A stretch of 64,000 nt of DNA. Origin: Elymus sibiricus. Its lineage: Eukaryota > Streptophyta > Magnoliopsida > Poales > Poaceae. A model generated the notes under the pieces. That model was not told the DNA's origin and did not search any database. It saw only the letters and a list, made by a program, of their open reading frames with translations. This document shows positions 11,301 to 22,768 of this stretch, one piece after another (position 1 is the first letter of the stretch; each line of letters opens with the position of its first letter). Location of the stretch: NCBI GenBank assembly GCA_039707655.1, contig CM077676.1, positions 80,957,395 through 81,021,394 of the forward strand, given 5' to 3'. A program made the position numbers and the translations under genes.

Positions 11301-11880
11301 GTTGCACCTGTTTGCCCTCTATCTCGAACGAATTGTCTTCAGTTGCCAGTGACAATTCATGGGGCTATGAGCTGACAGCCAGTCGATGCCCAGTACACCG
11401 TCGTAGGCGCTCAAGGGCAGCAGGCGGAAGTCGGTGTGGAATGTATGGCCGGGCACTTGCCACTCCAGACCTCTCACCAGTTGATTGCACAGCAGCCTCT
11501 GCCCATTCGCAACACGCACTGAAACGGGTGGGAGCTTCTCTGTCTGAACTGTGAGACGAGAGACAAACGTTTCACTGATGAAGCTGTGCGTGCTCCCGGA
11601 ATCGACCAACAGGAGCATGACTTGATCCCCAACTTGGGCACGGAGGCGGATCGTGGACGGTGTTTCCTCACCAGAGATTGCCTGGTGCGACAGCGAGCAG
11701 CATTCTGGATCTTGTGCCCCTGGTGCATCGAGCCATTGCAGTGCATGAACGGTGTCGTCTGACAGGATCTCCCCAAAGTCGCCGACCTCGATCATCAGAA
11801 TTTGGCCGGTGCGTTTGCACTGGTGTTCCCTGGAGTACTTGTCCCCGCAGCAAAAACACAGGCCGTTGGCCCTTCTGAAC
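8285..11880 (-). pseudogene. gypsy pol: zinc knuckle, protease, RT, RNase H, integrase, decayed
   Basis: A knuckle-like CFCC...EHQC segment lies near 11,855-11,815. The protease motif LLVDSGSTHSFIS is near 11,600. The RT begins around 11,000, after an in-frame stop following RPYR (11,017). RT is missing a short stretch after FSKID near 10,770 and shifts frame there. The active-site variant FIDDILVFS is near 10,600. RNase H (ETDACDTG) is near 10,180. Integrase runs from about 9,550, with a frameshift near 9,360, to 8,285. Its glutamate position in HPQTDGQTxRVNQ is lysine (codon 9097-9095), which removes a catalytic residue. The C-terminus has the HPVFHVSQLK motif and a chromodomain-like tail. 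It is clearly a dead copy. Confidence 0.85.
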
Positions 11881-12910
11881 TCCCGCAGTTGGCGCTCTCA
11901 TGCGTAGTCATCGTCGCCTGGTCGAGGAGGCATCGCTGCGCGTGCTGGTACGGTGGCCGCCGTTGGTGCAGGCGGTGGCGGCCGTCCCACTGGTGCGATG
12001 CGTGGCCGCGCAGTACGCTACTTCTCGAGCTCTTCTTCCTAGATACGGGCAAACACCGCGGCACGAGTGATGCTGGTTGGCGCTTGCAGTCGAACCCCCA
12101 TCCTCAGTTCATCCTTGAGGCCAAGCAGGAATTGGGATATGAAGAATTTGGAACTCAGGGTCGGATCAAGAGCCAGCAAATGGTACATGGCCGTCTCAAA
12201 TTGCTGTCGATATTCCTGCACACTGTCGGTCTGCCGTAACTGCACAAATTGATGCATCTGCACTTCGAATTCTTCGGGACCAAATTCTTCCTGCACAGCT
12301 GCTCTGAATGTTGGCCAAGTGACCCCTGGGTGTGTCTGCCGATAAGCTTGGAGCCACATCGCAGCTAGGCCATCCATGTACAGCGCCGCGGTGGTGACCC
12401 AGCTGTGCGATGGCACTCGATACAGCTCGAAGTAGGAGGTGCAAGATCCAACCAGATGCGCGGAGCGTCGCCGTCAAACCGTGGGAAGTCGTGTTTCGGC
12501 AGCTTGATGTAGTGGTCGCCGTGGCGATCGGCCTCCGTAGGTGAGGGTGCCCCCGCGGTGAGGAGCGGTGGCCCGTGATTGACGAGGCGGGCAAACGGCA
12601 GCTGGGCCGCGCCATCTGTGTAAAGAGGTAGCGGTGCCGGGCGGGTTGGTGGTGGGGGCGGTGGCGGTGGAGCATGCGTGGAGGAGCTAGCGGTTGTCGT
12701 GATCCCTGATGGGGACGTGGCGCTGGGGTTGGCTGCGGCAGGATCGGCCATCGGGGCAGACTTGCGGGCCTCATCCACATCAGCCTGGGTGAGGTCGATC
12801 TGCTTGGCAAGGTGCTTGAGCTCGTTGGAGACCTGATCGTTGTAGGCGATTTGCGCTTGGTGGCGCTCGTCGACGGTCTTCTGATTCGCGTCGAGGCGGC
12901 AGATGACGGA

Positions 12911-14420
12911 TGATACGTCTTCGTTGTATCTATAATTTTTGATTGTTTCATGCCAATATCCTACAATTTCCACATACTTTTGGCAACATTTTATATTATT
13001 TTTGGGACTAACATATTGATCCAGTGCCCAGAGCCAGTTCCTGTTTTCTGCTTGTTTTTTGTTTCGCAGAAAATCCATATCAAACGAAATCCAAATGAAA
13101 TAAAATTTTACGGAGAATTATTTTGGAATATATGTGATTTTTGGAAGGTGGAATCAAAGCAAACGGAGGCCCACAGCCTCCACAACGCAGATGTGCCCGA
13201 CCCCCCTGGCCGCGCGGTGGTGCCTTGTGGGCACACCGTAAGTCGGTTGGGGCTCTTCTTCGTCCGCAAGGAAGCTTATATCGAGAAAAAAAACGTGTTA
13301 AAATTTCAGCGCAATCGGAGTTACAGATCTCCGGGAATATAAGAAACGGTTTTTAGCTAGAAAACAGGAACGCAAAACCGAAGAGAAACAGAGTGAGAGA
13401 GATCCAATCTAGGAGGGGCTCCTCCCCTCCGGGAGCCATGGCGGCCATGGACCAGAGGGGAAACTCTCCTCCCATCTAGGGGGAGGCCAGGGAAGAAGAA
13501 GAAGGAGGGGGGCTCTCTCCCCCTCTCTCCCGGTGGCGCCGGAATGCCGCCGGGGGAACCATCGTGACGGCGATCTACACCAACAATTTCACCGCCGTCA
13601 ACACCAACTCTCCCTCCCTCTATGCAGCGGTGTAAAACCTCTTCTCCCCGCTGTAATCTCTACTTAAACATGGTGCTTAATGCTACATATTATTACCCAA
13701 TGATTTGTGGCCATCCTATGATGTTTGATTAGTTTTCTTTTGTCCTATGGGTTGATTGATGATCGTGATTGGTTTGAGTTGTATGTTTTATTTTGGTGCT
13801 ATCCTATGGTGCCCTCCGTGTCGCGCAAGCGTGAGGGATTCCCGATATAGGGTTTGCAATACGTTCATAATTCTCTTATAGTGGGTGGCTAGAGTGACAA
13901 AAGATTACACCCGAGTAAGGGGGTTGTTGCGTATGGGAGTAAAGAGGACTTGTTACTTAATGCTATGGTTGGATTTTACCTTAATGATGTTTGGTAGTTG
14001 TGAATGCTTGCTAGAGTTCCAATCATAAGTGCATATGATCCAAGTACGGAAAGTTTGTTAGCTCATGCCTCTCTCTCATATAAAATTGCAATAATGATTA
14101 CCGGTCTAGTTATCGATTGCCTAGGGACAAATCTTTCTACTAAACAATTAGCTTTTATTACCTTGCAAATTACTCGTAGTTTTATTCTCGCAAAGTACTC
14201 CTAGTTTTATTCTTGCAAAATAGTTCTAGTATTACACCTATAAAGTACTTCTAGTTTCATACTTGTTCTAGTTAAAGCGAACGTTAAGTGTGCGTAGACT
14301 TGTATTGGTGGTCGATAGAACTCGAAGGGAATATTAATTCTACCTTTAACTCCTCGTTGGGTTCGACACTCTTATTTATCGAAAAAGCTACAATTGATCC
14401 CCTATACTTGTGGGTTATCA
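12911..14420 (+). repeat. left LTR of the nested element
   Basis: 1,510 bp. Compared by eye with the right LTR it differs at roughly 4-5 percent of positions. It lacks about 25 bp present in the right copy (right copy near 20,170), where the gap ends in the repeated motif CTTTCT. Confidence 0.9.
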
Positions 14421-14430
14421 AGACCTTTTC

Positions 14431-14450
14431 TAGCGCCGTTGCCGGGGAAC
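14431..14450 (+). other. primer-binding site of the nested element
   Basis: TAGCGCCGTTGCCGGGGAAC begins ten bases after the LTR end. The same core with GTCGGGG occurs at 25,232-25,250, and such sites are usual in Triticeae gypsy elements. Confidence 0.7.
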
Positions 14451-14543
14451 AATAGCGTGGGGTTGATATTCTCGTGTGTGCTTGTTTGCTTTATCACTAA
14501 GTAGTTTTTATTTTCTGTTCTAAGTTGTTTTATATCTTTAGTT

Positions 14544-15206
14544 ATGGATATGGAACACGAAATACCAAAAAAATTAGTTGTATTTGCTAAACCAATGGTT
14601 GAAGTACCACCCAAAATCTATCATACTGCTGAAGCTTTCTACTTGGATCATCTTCGATCCCTTTGTGCTTGTGCTGAAAACCCAACTAGCTTAGTTGAGG
14701 AAAAATCATTAGATGAGCATGCTTATTTTTTGCGACACCGCTTGTCTCAAAAAGGGAAACTCTTATGGCATCATATTAATACTTTGAATTGCTATGCTTG
14801 AAATTTATGTGAAATACATGATTTTACTTGTTGTTCTGAAGACCCAAAAAAACACCTTCAGTACCAATGTGAGTTTAAGGATAATGGAATCTTATCTTCT
14901 TATGCCAGAGGTGTTTATATTTACTATGATATTGAACAAATAGAAGAATTTGTTGCTTTTAAGGGTTCATATGAAATTGCTTTTTTGATTGAAAACTGTG
15001 ATGCTACTCTTTACAAATCTGAAAATTTTGCCATACTTAAATATTGCTATGAAAACTATGCTTCTAATGCTTATGTGAAAGAATATATTGAGAAAGTCTC
15101 CGCTATCCAAGAAGAGACTAATATTTTGCAGGCTCCTATGGAAGAAGAAATTGATGACACTGTGAGCTCATTAGATGAAAAAGATGACGAGGAGAGTGAA
15201 GTTTAG
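14544..15206 (+). pseudogene. first internal ORF of the nested element, one stop
   Basis: A 220-codon frame from ATG 14,544 to the stop at 15,206, broken by a single TGA at 14,799-14,801. It encodes an N-terminus rich in charged residues (MDMEHEIPKK) and an acidic C-terminus with DEKDDEESEV. I recognise no known domain. Its position just after the primer site suggests a gag-like or packaging role, but that is speculation. Confidence 0.5.
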
Positions 15207-15277
15207 AACAAAGGGAGGAAGAGCGGATTAGCTACCCGTGCCCACCTTCTAATTAGAGTAACTCTTCAACTCATACA

Positions 15278-15883
15278 TTGTTTAATTTCCCTTCATGCTT
15301 ACCGAAGGATGAATGCTATGATCCCTTGGATTCATTTGAAATATCCCTTTTTGATGAAATTGATGCTTGCTATGCTTGTGGCCTTGATGCCAATATGAAT
15401 GATGCTTATGGAGATGAACTTGCTATAGTTCCTTATGTTAACAATGAAATTGTTCTTATTGCACCTACACATGATAGTCCTATTATCTTTTTGAATTCTC
15501 CAAACTACACTATATCGGAGAAGTTTGTGCTTATTAAGGATTATATTGATGTGTTGCGTTTTACCATTACACATGATGATTTTGATGAATATGATATGCA
15601 TGTGCTTGCTGCTCCTACTTGCAATTATTATGAGAGAGGAAATACATCTCCGACTCTCTATGTTTCTAGTACGATAAAATTGCAAGAAACTGTTTATACT
15701 ATGCATTGGCCTTTACTTGATGTGCATAAATTGTTCTTTTATGACATGCCGATGCATAGGAAGAGAGTTAGACTTCGTCATTGCATGATATATGTTGCTT
15801 TGTGCTCATTACTAAATTACAAATCATTGTTAATTAAAATTGGTTTTGATATACCTTGGGATCCGGATGGATCGATTACTTGA
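15278..15883 (+). CDS. second internal ORF of the nested element, unknown protein
   Basis: A complete 201-residue ORF without similarity to pol domains that I can see. It is Asp/Tyr-rich and contains FEISLFDEIDACYACGLDAN and YGDELAIVPYV. It also has a basic MPMHRKRVRLR patch. Related translations are familiar from non-coding-like interiors of Triticeae gypsy elements, so it is probably a retrotransposon relic rather than a host gene. Whether it is translated is unknown. Confidence 0.5.
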   Translation: MFNFPSCLPKDECYDPLDSFEISLFDEIDACYACGLDANMNDAYGDELAIVPYVNNEIVLIAPTHDSPIIFLNSPNYTISEKFVLIKDYIDVLRFTITHDDFDEYDMHVLAAPTCNYYERGNTSPTLYVSSTIKLQETVYTMHWPLLDVHKLFFYDMPMHRKRVRLRHCMIYVALCSLLNYKSLLIKIGFDIPWDPDGSIT

Positions 15884-18800
15884 GCACTTTATGTCTAGCT
15901 TAATGGCCTTAAAGAAAGCGCTGCCTGGGAGACAACCCGAAAGTTTTAGAGAGTCATTTTATTCTATTGTGTGCTTTTAAAAAGTTTAAAAACAAAAAAA
16001 ATATAGAGGGAAACCTAAAAACTTTTTCAAAAAGAGAAGCGATTGGAAAGCTATGCATTAGAGAAGTGAGGGTCGACCTTGAACACTTGTGTTCATGCTC
16101 ATGGAAACAATGTAGAATTTTTCATGAAAGTTTCTCACAAAAATAATTATCCCCTTGTACAAATCCATTGTATTATAAAAATAATGTTCCAAGATTTACC
16201 TTTAGGATGTTTAAATTGCTTGTTTGGTGTGTGCTGTGAAAAAACAGAAACTTTTGCTGTACTGCTTGAATTTTGTTACTTTACTGGAACGTGCAAACAT
16301 TCTGAATTTTTTACACAGTACTGTTATGCAAATTAATTATTTTTTCCTAATTTTTCAGAATTTTTGGAGTTACATAAGTATATGTTTCATTTGCATCTTT
16401 ACAGACTGTCCTATTTTCACAGATTGCTGTTATAGTTTCGTTATTTGCGTATGTTTGAAATCTTGTTGAGCCCCATTGACTTGGGAGCCATAGAATTGTG
16501 ATAGAATATAGTGGGTAATGTTTGATTATAATTATACAATAATGTTACAGCAGGACATGATGGGATTTGATGTTATATGTACTAACCCCTCTAATAAAAA
16601 GTTCGGTTAAGTTTTGTGTGGATGAAGTGTTCGAAGAACGAGAAGGTATCGATATGAGGAGAATAAGGAGAGGCAAGAGCTCAAGCTTGGGGATGCCCAA
16701 GGCACCCCAAGTAAATATTCACGGAGACTCAAGCGTCTAAGCTTGGAGATGCCCCGGAAGGCATCCCATCTTTCTTCAACAATTATTGGTATGTCTCGGT
16801 TTTTGTTTTGTTCACATGATATGCGTAAATTCTTGGAGCGTCGTGTGCTTTTTCTTTTTTCTTTTAATAAATGCACCATGCTGGTATGAGATAGTCCTTG
16901 GTTGATTTATAGAATGCTCTTTGCACTTCACTTACATCTTTTGAGTATGGCTTTATAGAATGCTTCATGTGCTTCACTTATATCATTTGAAGTTTGGATG
17001 CCTGTTTCTCTTCATATAGAAAACCGTTATTTGTAGAATGCTCTTTTGCTTCACTTATATTTATTAGAGTGTCGTCTTTTGTAAAAAGAATTAAACTCTC
17101 ATACTTCACTTATATCTATTTAGAGAGTCAACAGGAATTGGTCATTCACATGGTTAGTCATAAAATCCTACATAAAACTTGTAGATCACTGAATATGATA
17201 TGTTTGATTCCTTGCAATAGTTTTGCGATATTAAGATGGTAATATATGGGAGGTACTAGTTAATAATTGTGGTTTAGTAAGAATATTGGTGTTAAGGTTT
17301 GTGATTCCCGAAGCATGCACGTATAGTCTTTAGTTATACTAAGAAGTTGGAGCATGATTTATTATTGAGTGTCTTCCTTTGCGTGGAGGTCAGGGGCGCG
17401 CGATGGTTAACTCCTACCAACCCCCCCCCTAGGGACATGCGTAGTAGTACTTTTCTTCGATGGCTAATAGACTTTCGCAATAAGTATGTGAGTTTTTTAT
17501 GACTAATGTGAGTCCATGTATTATACGCACTCTCACCCTTCCGTAAATTGCTACCCTCTTTGGTACCGTGCATTGCCCTTTCTCACATCGAGAGTTGGTG
17601 CAAACTTCGCCGGTGCATCCAAACCCCGTGATATGATACGCTCTATCACACATAAGCCTCCTTATATCTTCCTCAAAACAGCTACCATACCTACCTATCA
17701 TGGCATTTCCATGGCCATTCCGAGATATATTGCCATGTAACTTCCATCATCATCATATACATGACTTGAGTATTCATTGTCATATTGCTTTGCATGATCG
17801 TAAGATAGCTTGCATGATATTTTCATGGCTTGTCCATTTTTTGATATCTTTGCTACGCTAGATCGTTGCATATCCTGGTACACTGCCAGAGGCATTCATA
17901 TAGAGTCATGTTGTATAGTTTTTATCGAGTTGTAATATTGAGTTATAAGTAAATAAAAGTGTGATGATCATCATTATTAGAGCATTGTCCCAGTGAGGAA
18001 AGAATAGTGGAGACTAATGAGTCCTCGAAAAAGTGGGGATGAGGTCCATGAGACTGTTAAAAAAAAAGAGGCCAAAAAGAGCCCAACAAAAAAAAGAAAA
18101 AAAAGAGAAACAAAAAGATAAAACAAAAAAAAAATGAAATGAGAGAAAAAGGGAGAAGGGGCAATGTTACTATCTTTTTTCCACACTTGTGCTTCAGAGT
18201 AGCACCATGTTCTTCATATAGAGAGTCTCCTATGTTCGTTACTTTCATATACTAGTGGGAATTTTTCATTATAGAACTTGGCTTGTATATTCCAATGATG
18301 GGCTTCCTTAAATGCCCGAGGTCTTCATGAGCAAGCAAGTTGAATGCACACTCACTTAGTTTTCAGTTTGAGCTTTCATACACTTATAGCTCTTAGTGCG
18401 TCCGTTGCATGACAATCCCTACTCCTCGCATTGATATCGATTGATGGGCATCTCCCGTTGATCCGCCTAGTTGATGCGAGACTTTCTCCCTTTTTGACTT
18501 CTCCTTATTAATCTTTACCATTATACTCTATTCCACCTATAGTGCTATATCCATGGCTTGCGCTCATGTATTGCGTGGGGGTTGAAAAGGCTGAAGCGCG
18601 TTAAAAAGTATGAACCAATTGCTCGGCTGACATCGGGGTTGTACATGATTTATATTTTGTGTTAAGAAGATGGAGCATGATAAGGCTATATGATTTTGTA
18701 GGGATAATTTCCTTTAGCATTTTTATTTTGCAAGACATGATTGTTTGTTGGTATGCTTGAGTATTGATGTCTTTATATCAAATTATAGACTATTGCTTTG

Positions 18801-18935
18801 AATCACTCGTGTCTTAATATTCATGCTATGATTAGATTACATGATCAAGATTATGCTAGGTAGCATTCCACATCAAAAATTATCTTTTTATCATTTACCT
18901 ACTCGAGGACGAGCAGGAATTAATCTTGGGGATGC
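15884..18935. other. non-coding interior of the nested element
   Basis: Three kb with only short ORFs. It includes an A-rich stretch at 18,058-18,140 and ends with the polypurine tract before 18,936. There are no pol motifs on either strand. Confidence 0.7.
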
Positions 18936-20470
18936 TGATACGTCTCCGTTGTATCTATAATTTTTGATTGTTTCATGCCAATATCCTACAATTTCCACAT
19001 ACTTTTGGCAATATTTTATATTATTTTTGGTACTAACATATTGATCCAGTGCCCAGAGCCAGTTCCTGTTTTCTGCTTGTTTTTTGTTTCGCAGAAAATC
19101 CATATCAAACGAAGTCCAAATGCAATAAATTTTTACAGAGAATTATTTTGGAATATATGTGATTTTTGGGAGGTGGAATCAACGCAAACGGAGGCCCACA
19201 GCCTCCACAAGGCAGATGGGCGCGATCCCCCTGGCCGCGTGGTGTTGCCTTGTGGGCACACCGTAAGTCGGTTGGGGCTCTTCTTCGGCCGCAAGGAAGC
19301 TTATATCGAGAAAAAAATTGTGTTAAAATTTCAGCGCAATCGGAGTTACGGATCTCCGGGAATATAAGAAACGGTTTTCAGCCAGAAAAGCAAGAACGCG
19401 AAACAGAATAGAAACAGAGAGAGAGATCCAATCTCGGAGGGGCTCCTCCCCTCCGGGAGCCATGGCGGCCATGGACCAGAGGGGAAACTCTCCTCCCATC
19501 TAGGGGGGAGGCCAAGGAAGAATAAGAAGGAGGGGGGCTCTCTCCCCCTCTCTCCCGGTGGCGCCGGAACGCCGCCGGGGGAACCATCGTGACGGCGATC
19601 TACACCAACAACTTCGCGGCCGTCAATACCAACTCTCTCCCCCTCTATGCAGCGGTGTAAAACCTCTTCTCCCTGCTGTAATCTCTACTCAAACATGGTG
19701 CTTAATGCTACATATTATTATCCAATGATTTGTGGCCATCCTATGATGTTTGAGTAGTTTTCTTTTGTCCTATGATGAGTTGATTGATGATCGTGATTGG
19801 TTTGAGTTGTATGTTTTATTTTGGTGCTGTCCTATGGTGCCCTCCGTGTCGCGCAAGCGTGAGGGATTCCCGCTGTAGGGTTTACAATACGTTCATAATT
19901 CTCTTATAGTGGGCGGCTAGAGTGACAGAAGCTTACACCCGAGTAAGGGGGTTGTTGCGTATGGGAGTAAAAAGGACTTGTTACTTAATGCTATGGTTGG
20001 GTTTTACCTTAATGATGTTTGGTAGTTGCGGATGCTTGCTAGAGTTCCAATTATAAGTGCATATGATCCAACTAAGAAAAGTATGTTAGCTCATGCCTCT
20101 CTCTCATATAAAATTGCAATAATGATTACCGGTCAAGTTATCGATTGCCTAGAGACAAATCTTTCTCTTGTGTTACAAAAAGCTTTCTACTAAACAACTT
20201 GCTTTTATTATCTTGCAAATTACTCGTAGTTTTATTCTCGCAAAGTACTCCTAGTTTTATTCTTGCAAAGTAGTTCTAGTATTACACCTACAAAGTACTT
20301 CTAGTTTCATACTTATTCTAGGTAAAGCGAACGTTAAGTGTGCATAGAGTTGTATAGGTGGTCGATAGAACTTGAAGGGAATATTAATTCTACCTTTAGC
20401 TCCTCGTTGGGTTCGACACTCTTATTTATCGAAAAAGCTACAATTGATCCCCTATACTTGTGGGTTATCA
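18936..20470 (+). repeat. right LTR of the nested element
   Basis: 1,535 bp, TGATACGTCT...GGGTTATCA, followed by the duplicated target ACGGA at 20,471-20,475. Confidence 0.9.
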
Positions 20471-20724
20471 ACGGACTCGAGCAAACCCTGCAGCTTGTCC
20501 GTGGTCTCCGTCATGGCGTCGAGCACGCGGCGGGTCTATGCCGAAGGCTTGGATGGTGGCGCCGTGGTCTTGCTCTGGATCGAATCGAACCCCGAGCAGT
20601 ATTTTGAGCAAGCTCACCGGAGCGGCTCACACCTGACCTGGTGGATTTTACCGATTGATCAGGAGGAAGTGAGGTCGACGGCTGCAGCGGTGGTGGGAAA
20701 AAATTAGGGCTTTGAATACCGGAT

Positions 20725-21020
20725 TGTCACGACTCGATCGCGAGGGATCTGAGAGGAAAAGGGGATTGGAGGGAGAAGGAAGAACATGGTAGGTGAGAGC
20801 GAGAGAGAGACTTGCAGGAGGGGAAAGTGGTTCACCAAATTCTCAATGCCCATTCGGCGTCCACACACACGCTTACAAGTAAGCCACAGCTGGTGGCACA
20901 CACGCACTGCCCTTACAGGTGGGCCAGGCCCAACATACGCACGCTGACCAGGTCGTTGCAAGTTCAGACTCTGAACTTGCATTTCTTCAGTCCGCTGTAC
21001 ATTGATCTGCAGGCGTGACA
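20725..21020 (-). repeat. 5' LTR of the gypsy element
   Basis: 296 bp, matching the left LTR in full. It is followed on its outer side by the target duplication CCTGG (21021-21025). The segment between this LTR and the gag start at 20,514 is the leader with the putative primer-binding site. Confidence 0.9.
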
Positions 21021-21025
21021 CCTGG

Positions 21026-21560
21026 GTGGAATTGAAGGCGGCCGTGGGATACCTTCTGCACATACGGCTCGCCGACCATGACCTTCATCCCTGCAAGGCA
21101 ATCAAGCAGATCTAGCAGGGTGAGCAGAGATGGGAGGGACACAAAGAGAAGAAGAGGGAGGAAGTGTGAGGAAGGTGGAGAACCTGCGCCCGAGCTGGTC
21201 GTCGAGGACATGGTGATAGGCAGCAGTGGGAGACTCTGCATCCGATTCAACTTTGGATGCAGGTGGAGGAAGGGAAGGAGGTGAGGGTATGACCACCGCC
21301 CACCGACACCGTCAACGATGGTGATGGAGAGACCAATGCATGGGGAGGAGCGGAGACAAGAACCAGAGCAGAGGCGGAGATTGAATTTGAGCGACTCAAA
21401 ATTTGTGCGCTCCGAACGGATTGGTGATGCAGGCGTCGGCCCTTGATCTGTGCTCGACCGACGGACACGACTGCGCCGCATCGCGTTGGCCTGCGCGAGT
21501 TAGCTTGACGGCGGCCAGGCAGTCATGTCTGCGGCGTCCAAATCAGGTCAAGGTGCCATT
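21026..21560 (-). pseudogene. possible 5' end of a host gene interrupted by the gypsy element
   Basis: The minus strand is GC-rich and gene-like, with an ATG at the start of MSSTTSSGAG near 21,212. A possible intron runs from donor GCGCAG|GTTCTC to acceptor TTGCCTTGCAG, followed by GMKVMVGEPYVQK near 21,090-21,050. The gypsy insertion lies directly downstream. I do not recognise the protein, and the continuation left of 8,019 is not convincingly coding. It may be gene debris or part of another transposon. Confidence 0.3.
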
Positions 21561-21784
21561 GATGGAAGGGGAGGTGCACGGATGCTGTCGCGGCGTCGGA
21601 TGGATGGAGGATTTGGGGGCGTCCGCGCCGGCGGGATCGGAACAAACGGTGAGGAGTGGGACATCGGCGGTGGTAGGTGGCTTGCCTGCGTCCGTAAATT
21701 TACATCGAGAGAGAATAAATTTAGTACGTTGGTAGGGTTGAGCCTGACAATCTCGGTTCAGTCGATGGACCAGGGTGAGGAATA

Positions 21785-21852
21785 AGTTATTCTTCACCCT
21801 GGGTCTTAAATAGACTTTCTATATATAAGTTATTCTTCACCCTGGGTCTTTA
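21785..21852. repeat. 24-bp direct repeat
   Basis: AAGTTATTCTTCACCCTGGG plus TCTT occurs at about 21,785 and 21,829, separated by about 20 bp. Confidence 0.7.
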
Positions 21853-22039
21853 AGATTTTTAAAATACATGATTTAACTTTTTTAAATGCATTTTTTGAAC
21901 ATTTTTTCTAATAGGTGGTAGATTTAATTTTAATAAACACTAAAATGTTTTTGTGTATGATATGAAACATTTTTTAACTACTCGATATTTTGGTACATTG
22001 GATAAACATTTTTTAAATGGTACAACATTTTGTATGGAA

Positions 22040-22768
22040 TGCGTGGAATGTGGGTTCTCTCTAGTTCCTTTTCTGATAAAGAATTGACTAAAACCTTGCA
22101 TCAAGTTCGGAGATACAACCAAATGTAGTTCTTGCCTGTTCTTGCATGTGTGCATTGCAACTTATATTATTGATAGTCCCCACCGAGCAGCAGGAGCAGT
22201 GGCAGTTCAATGTTGAGAAGGGGAAGCTTGGATATCACACATTGTAGCTAGTTTCAGGGTTATCCTCACTAACTTTATGCCATAGTAGCACACCTCATTG
22301 TTGACTACAACTAGTTGAGAATGGTCTGACACCCTAGCAATAAGCAGTGTATAACTGTGATTAATGGTCTTCCTAAGTGTCTACATCCCAATGCCTCCTA
22401 ATCTTAAAGTTAGCATTTCTTCTTTGTATCTGTGCTGGTATATAATGGAAGTTTTCCTAGCTGAACTCTATTTCTCTTGCTAGATTGGGTTGGGGAGAAA
22501 GTTGTGAAGCTGGTAAGCATATATATAGCCACATGTGGTGAAGCTCGCAGTACAGTACTATACATGGTTTTTGGAAAACTTTTATCTCAAATACATTCTT
22601 GCATAGTTATTATTGTTTTAGCAAATGGTACAACTTTGCTAATAAATAAAACAAAGAGTGCTAGACCGGAAGGAAATGAAACACACACAAATAAAATTTT
22701 GTAAGAAAACCAAAATTAAAAGGTCCTTTGAAGTCGTCCTTTCTAAATACCTGGGAGCCCCATCCTCA
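22040..22768. repeat. beta block, copy A
   Basis: This segment matches 42,418-43,120 nearly throughout, and matches 41,956-42,360 and 60,268-60,655 in its first half. Landmarks are GGGTTCTCTCTAGTTCC, ACCTTGCATCAAG and GGTATATAATGGAAGTTTT. No coding function is evident. The block ends where the 22,769 element is inserted. Confidence 0.75.

Larger units (their letters stand above)
12911..20470 (+). mobile_element. nested non-autonomous LTR retrotransposon
   Basis: LTRs of 1,510 and 1,535 bp start TGATACGTCT and end GGGTTATCA. They are flanked by a perfect 5-bp duplication ACGGA (12906-12910 and 20471-20475). After the left LTR comes a primer-binding site of the Triticeae gypsy type (AGCGCCGTTGCCGGGGAAC). 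A purine-rich tract, AATCTTGGGGATGC, lies just before the right LTR. The 4.5 kb interior has two short ORFs but no reverse transcriptase, integrase or protease that I can recognise. It would therefore depend on enzymes of a related autonomous element. Structure certain; exact family name not assigned. Confidence 0.9.
12039..20514 (-). pseudogene. gypsy gag, split by the nested element and frameshifted
   Basis: The probable start codon is at 20514-20512. Fourteen full codons and part of another are followed by the nested insertion (12,911-20,470), and the frame resumes at 12,910 without a shift once the insertion and its 5-bp duplication are discounted. Downstream come a coiled region, a proline-rich linker and, after a frameshift near 12,440, the Retrotrans_gag core around 12,400-12,150. 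This includes the family-typical pattern W..F..A...EFGPEE and later SVQEYRQQFE. A stop follows at about 12,039. Gag would form the particle shell. The interruption and the shift make it non-functional. Confidence 0.8.
8024..21020 (-). mobile_element. Ty3/gypsy LTR retrotransposon with a nested insertion
   Basis: The two ~295-bp LTRs start TGTCACG and end GCGTGACA. They are flanked by a perfect 5-bp target duplication CCTGG (8019-8023 and 21021-21025). The coding order on the minus strand is gag, zinc knuckle, protease, reverse transcriptase, RNase H, integrase, as in Ty3/gypsy. Without the nested element and its duplicated 5 bp the element would be about 5.4 kb. Short LTRs and a chromodomain-like C-terminus suggest a Reina-type chromovirus (inference). 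A degenerate tRNA-iMet-like primer site follows the right (5') LTR near 20,710-20,722. A purine run precedes the left (3') LTR. Several frameshifts and stops make it non-autonomous now. Confidence 0.9.

Noticed and set aside
12950..13342. ORF repeated at 18,975-19,367
   Set aside because: Lies in the two LTRs of the nested element, so the repetition is structural, not a gene pair.
14431..14450. Possible tRNA gene at the primer-binding motifs
   Set aside because: Only the short primer complement is present; no cloverleaf arms or Pol III boxes surround it.
15332..15706. 124-codon minus-strand ORF
   Set aside because: Antisense to the better supported plus-strand ORF of the nested element.
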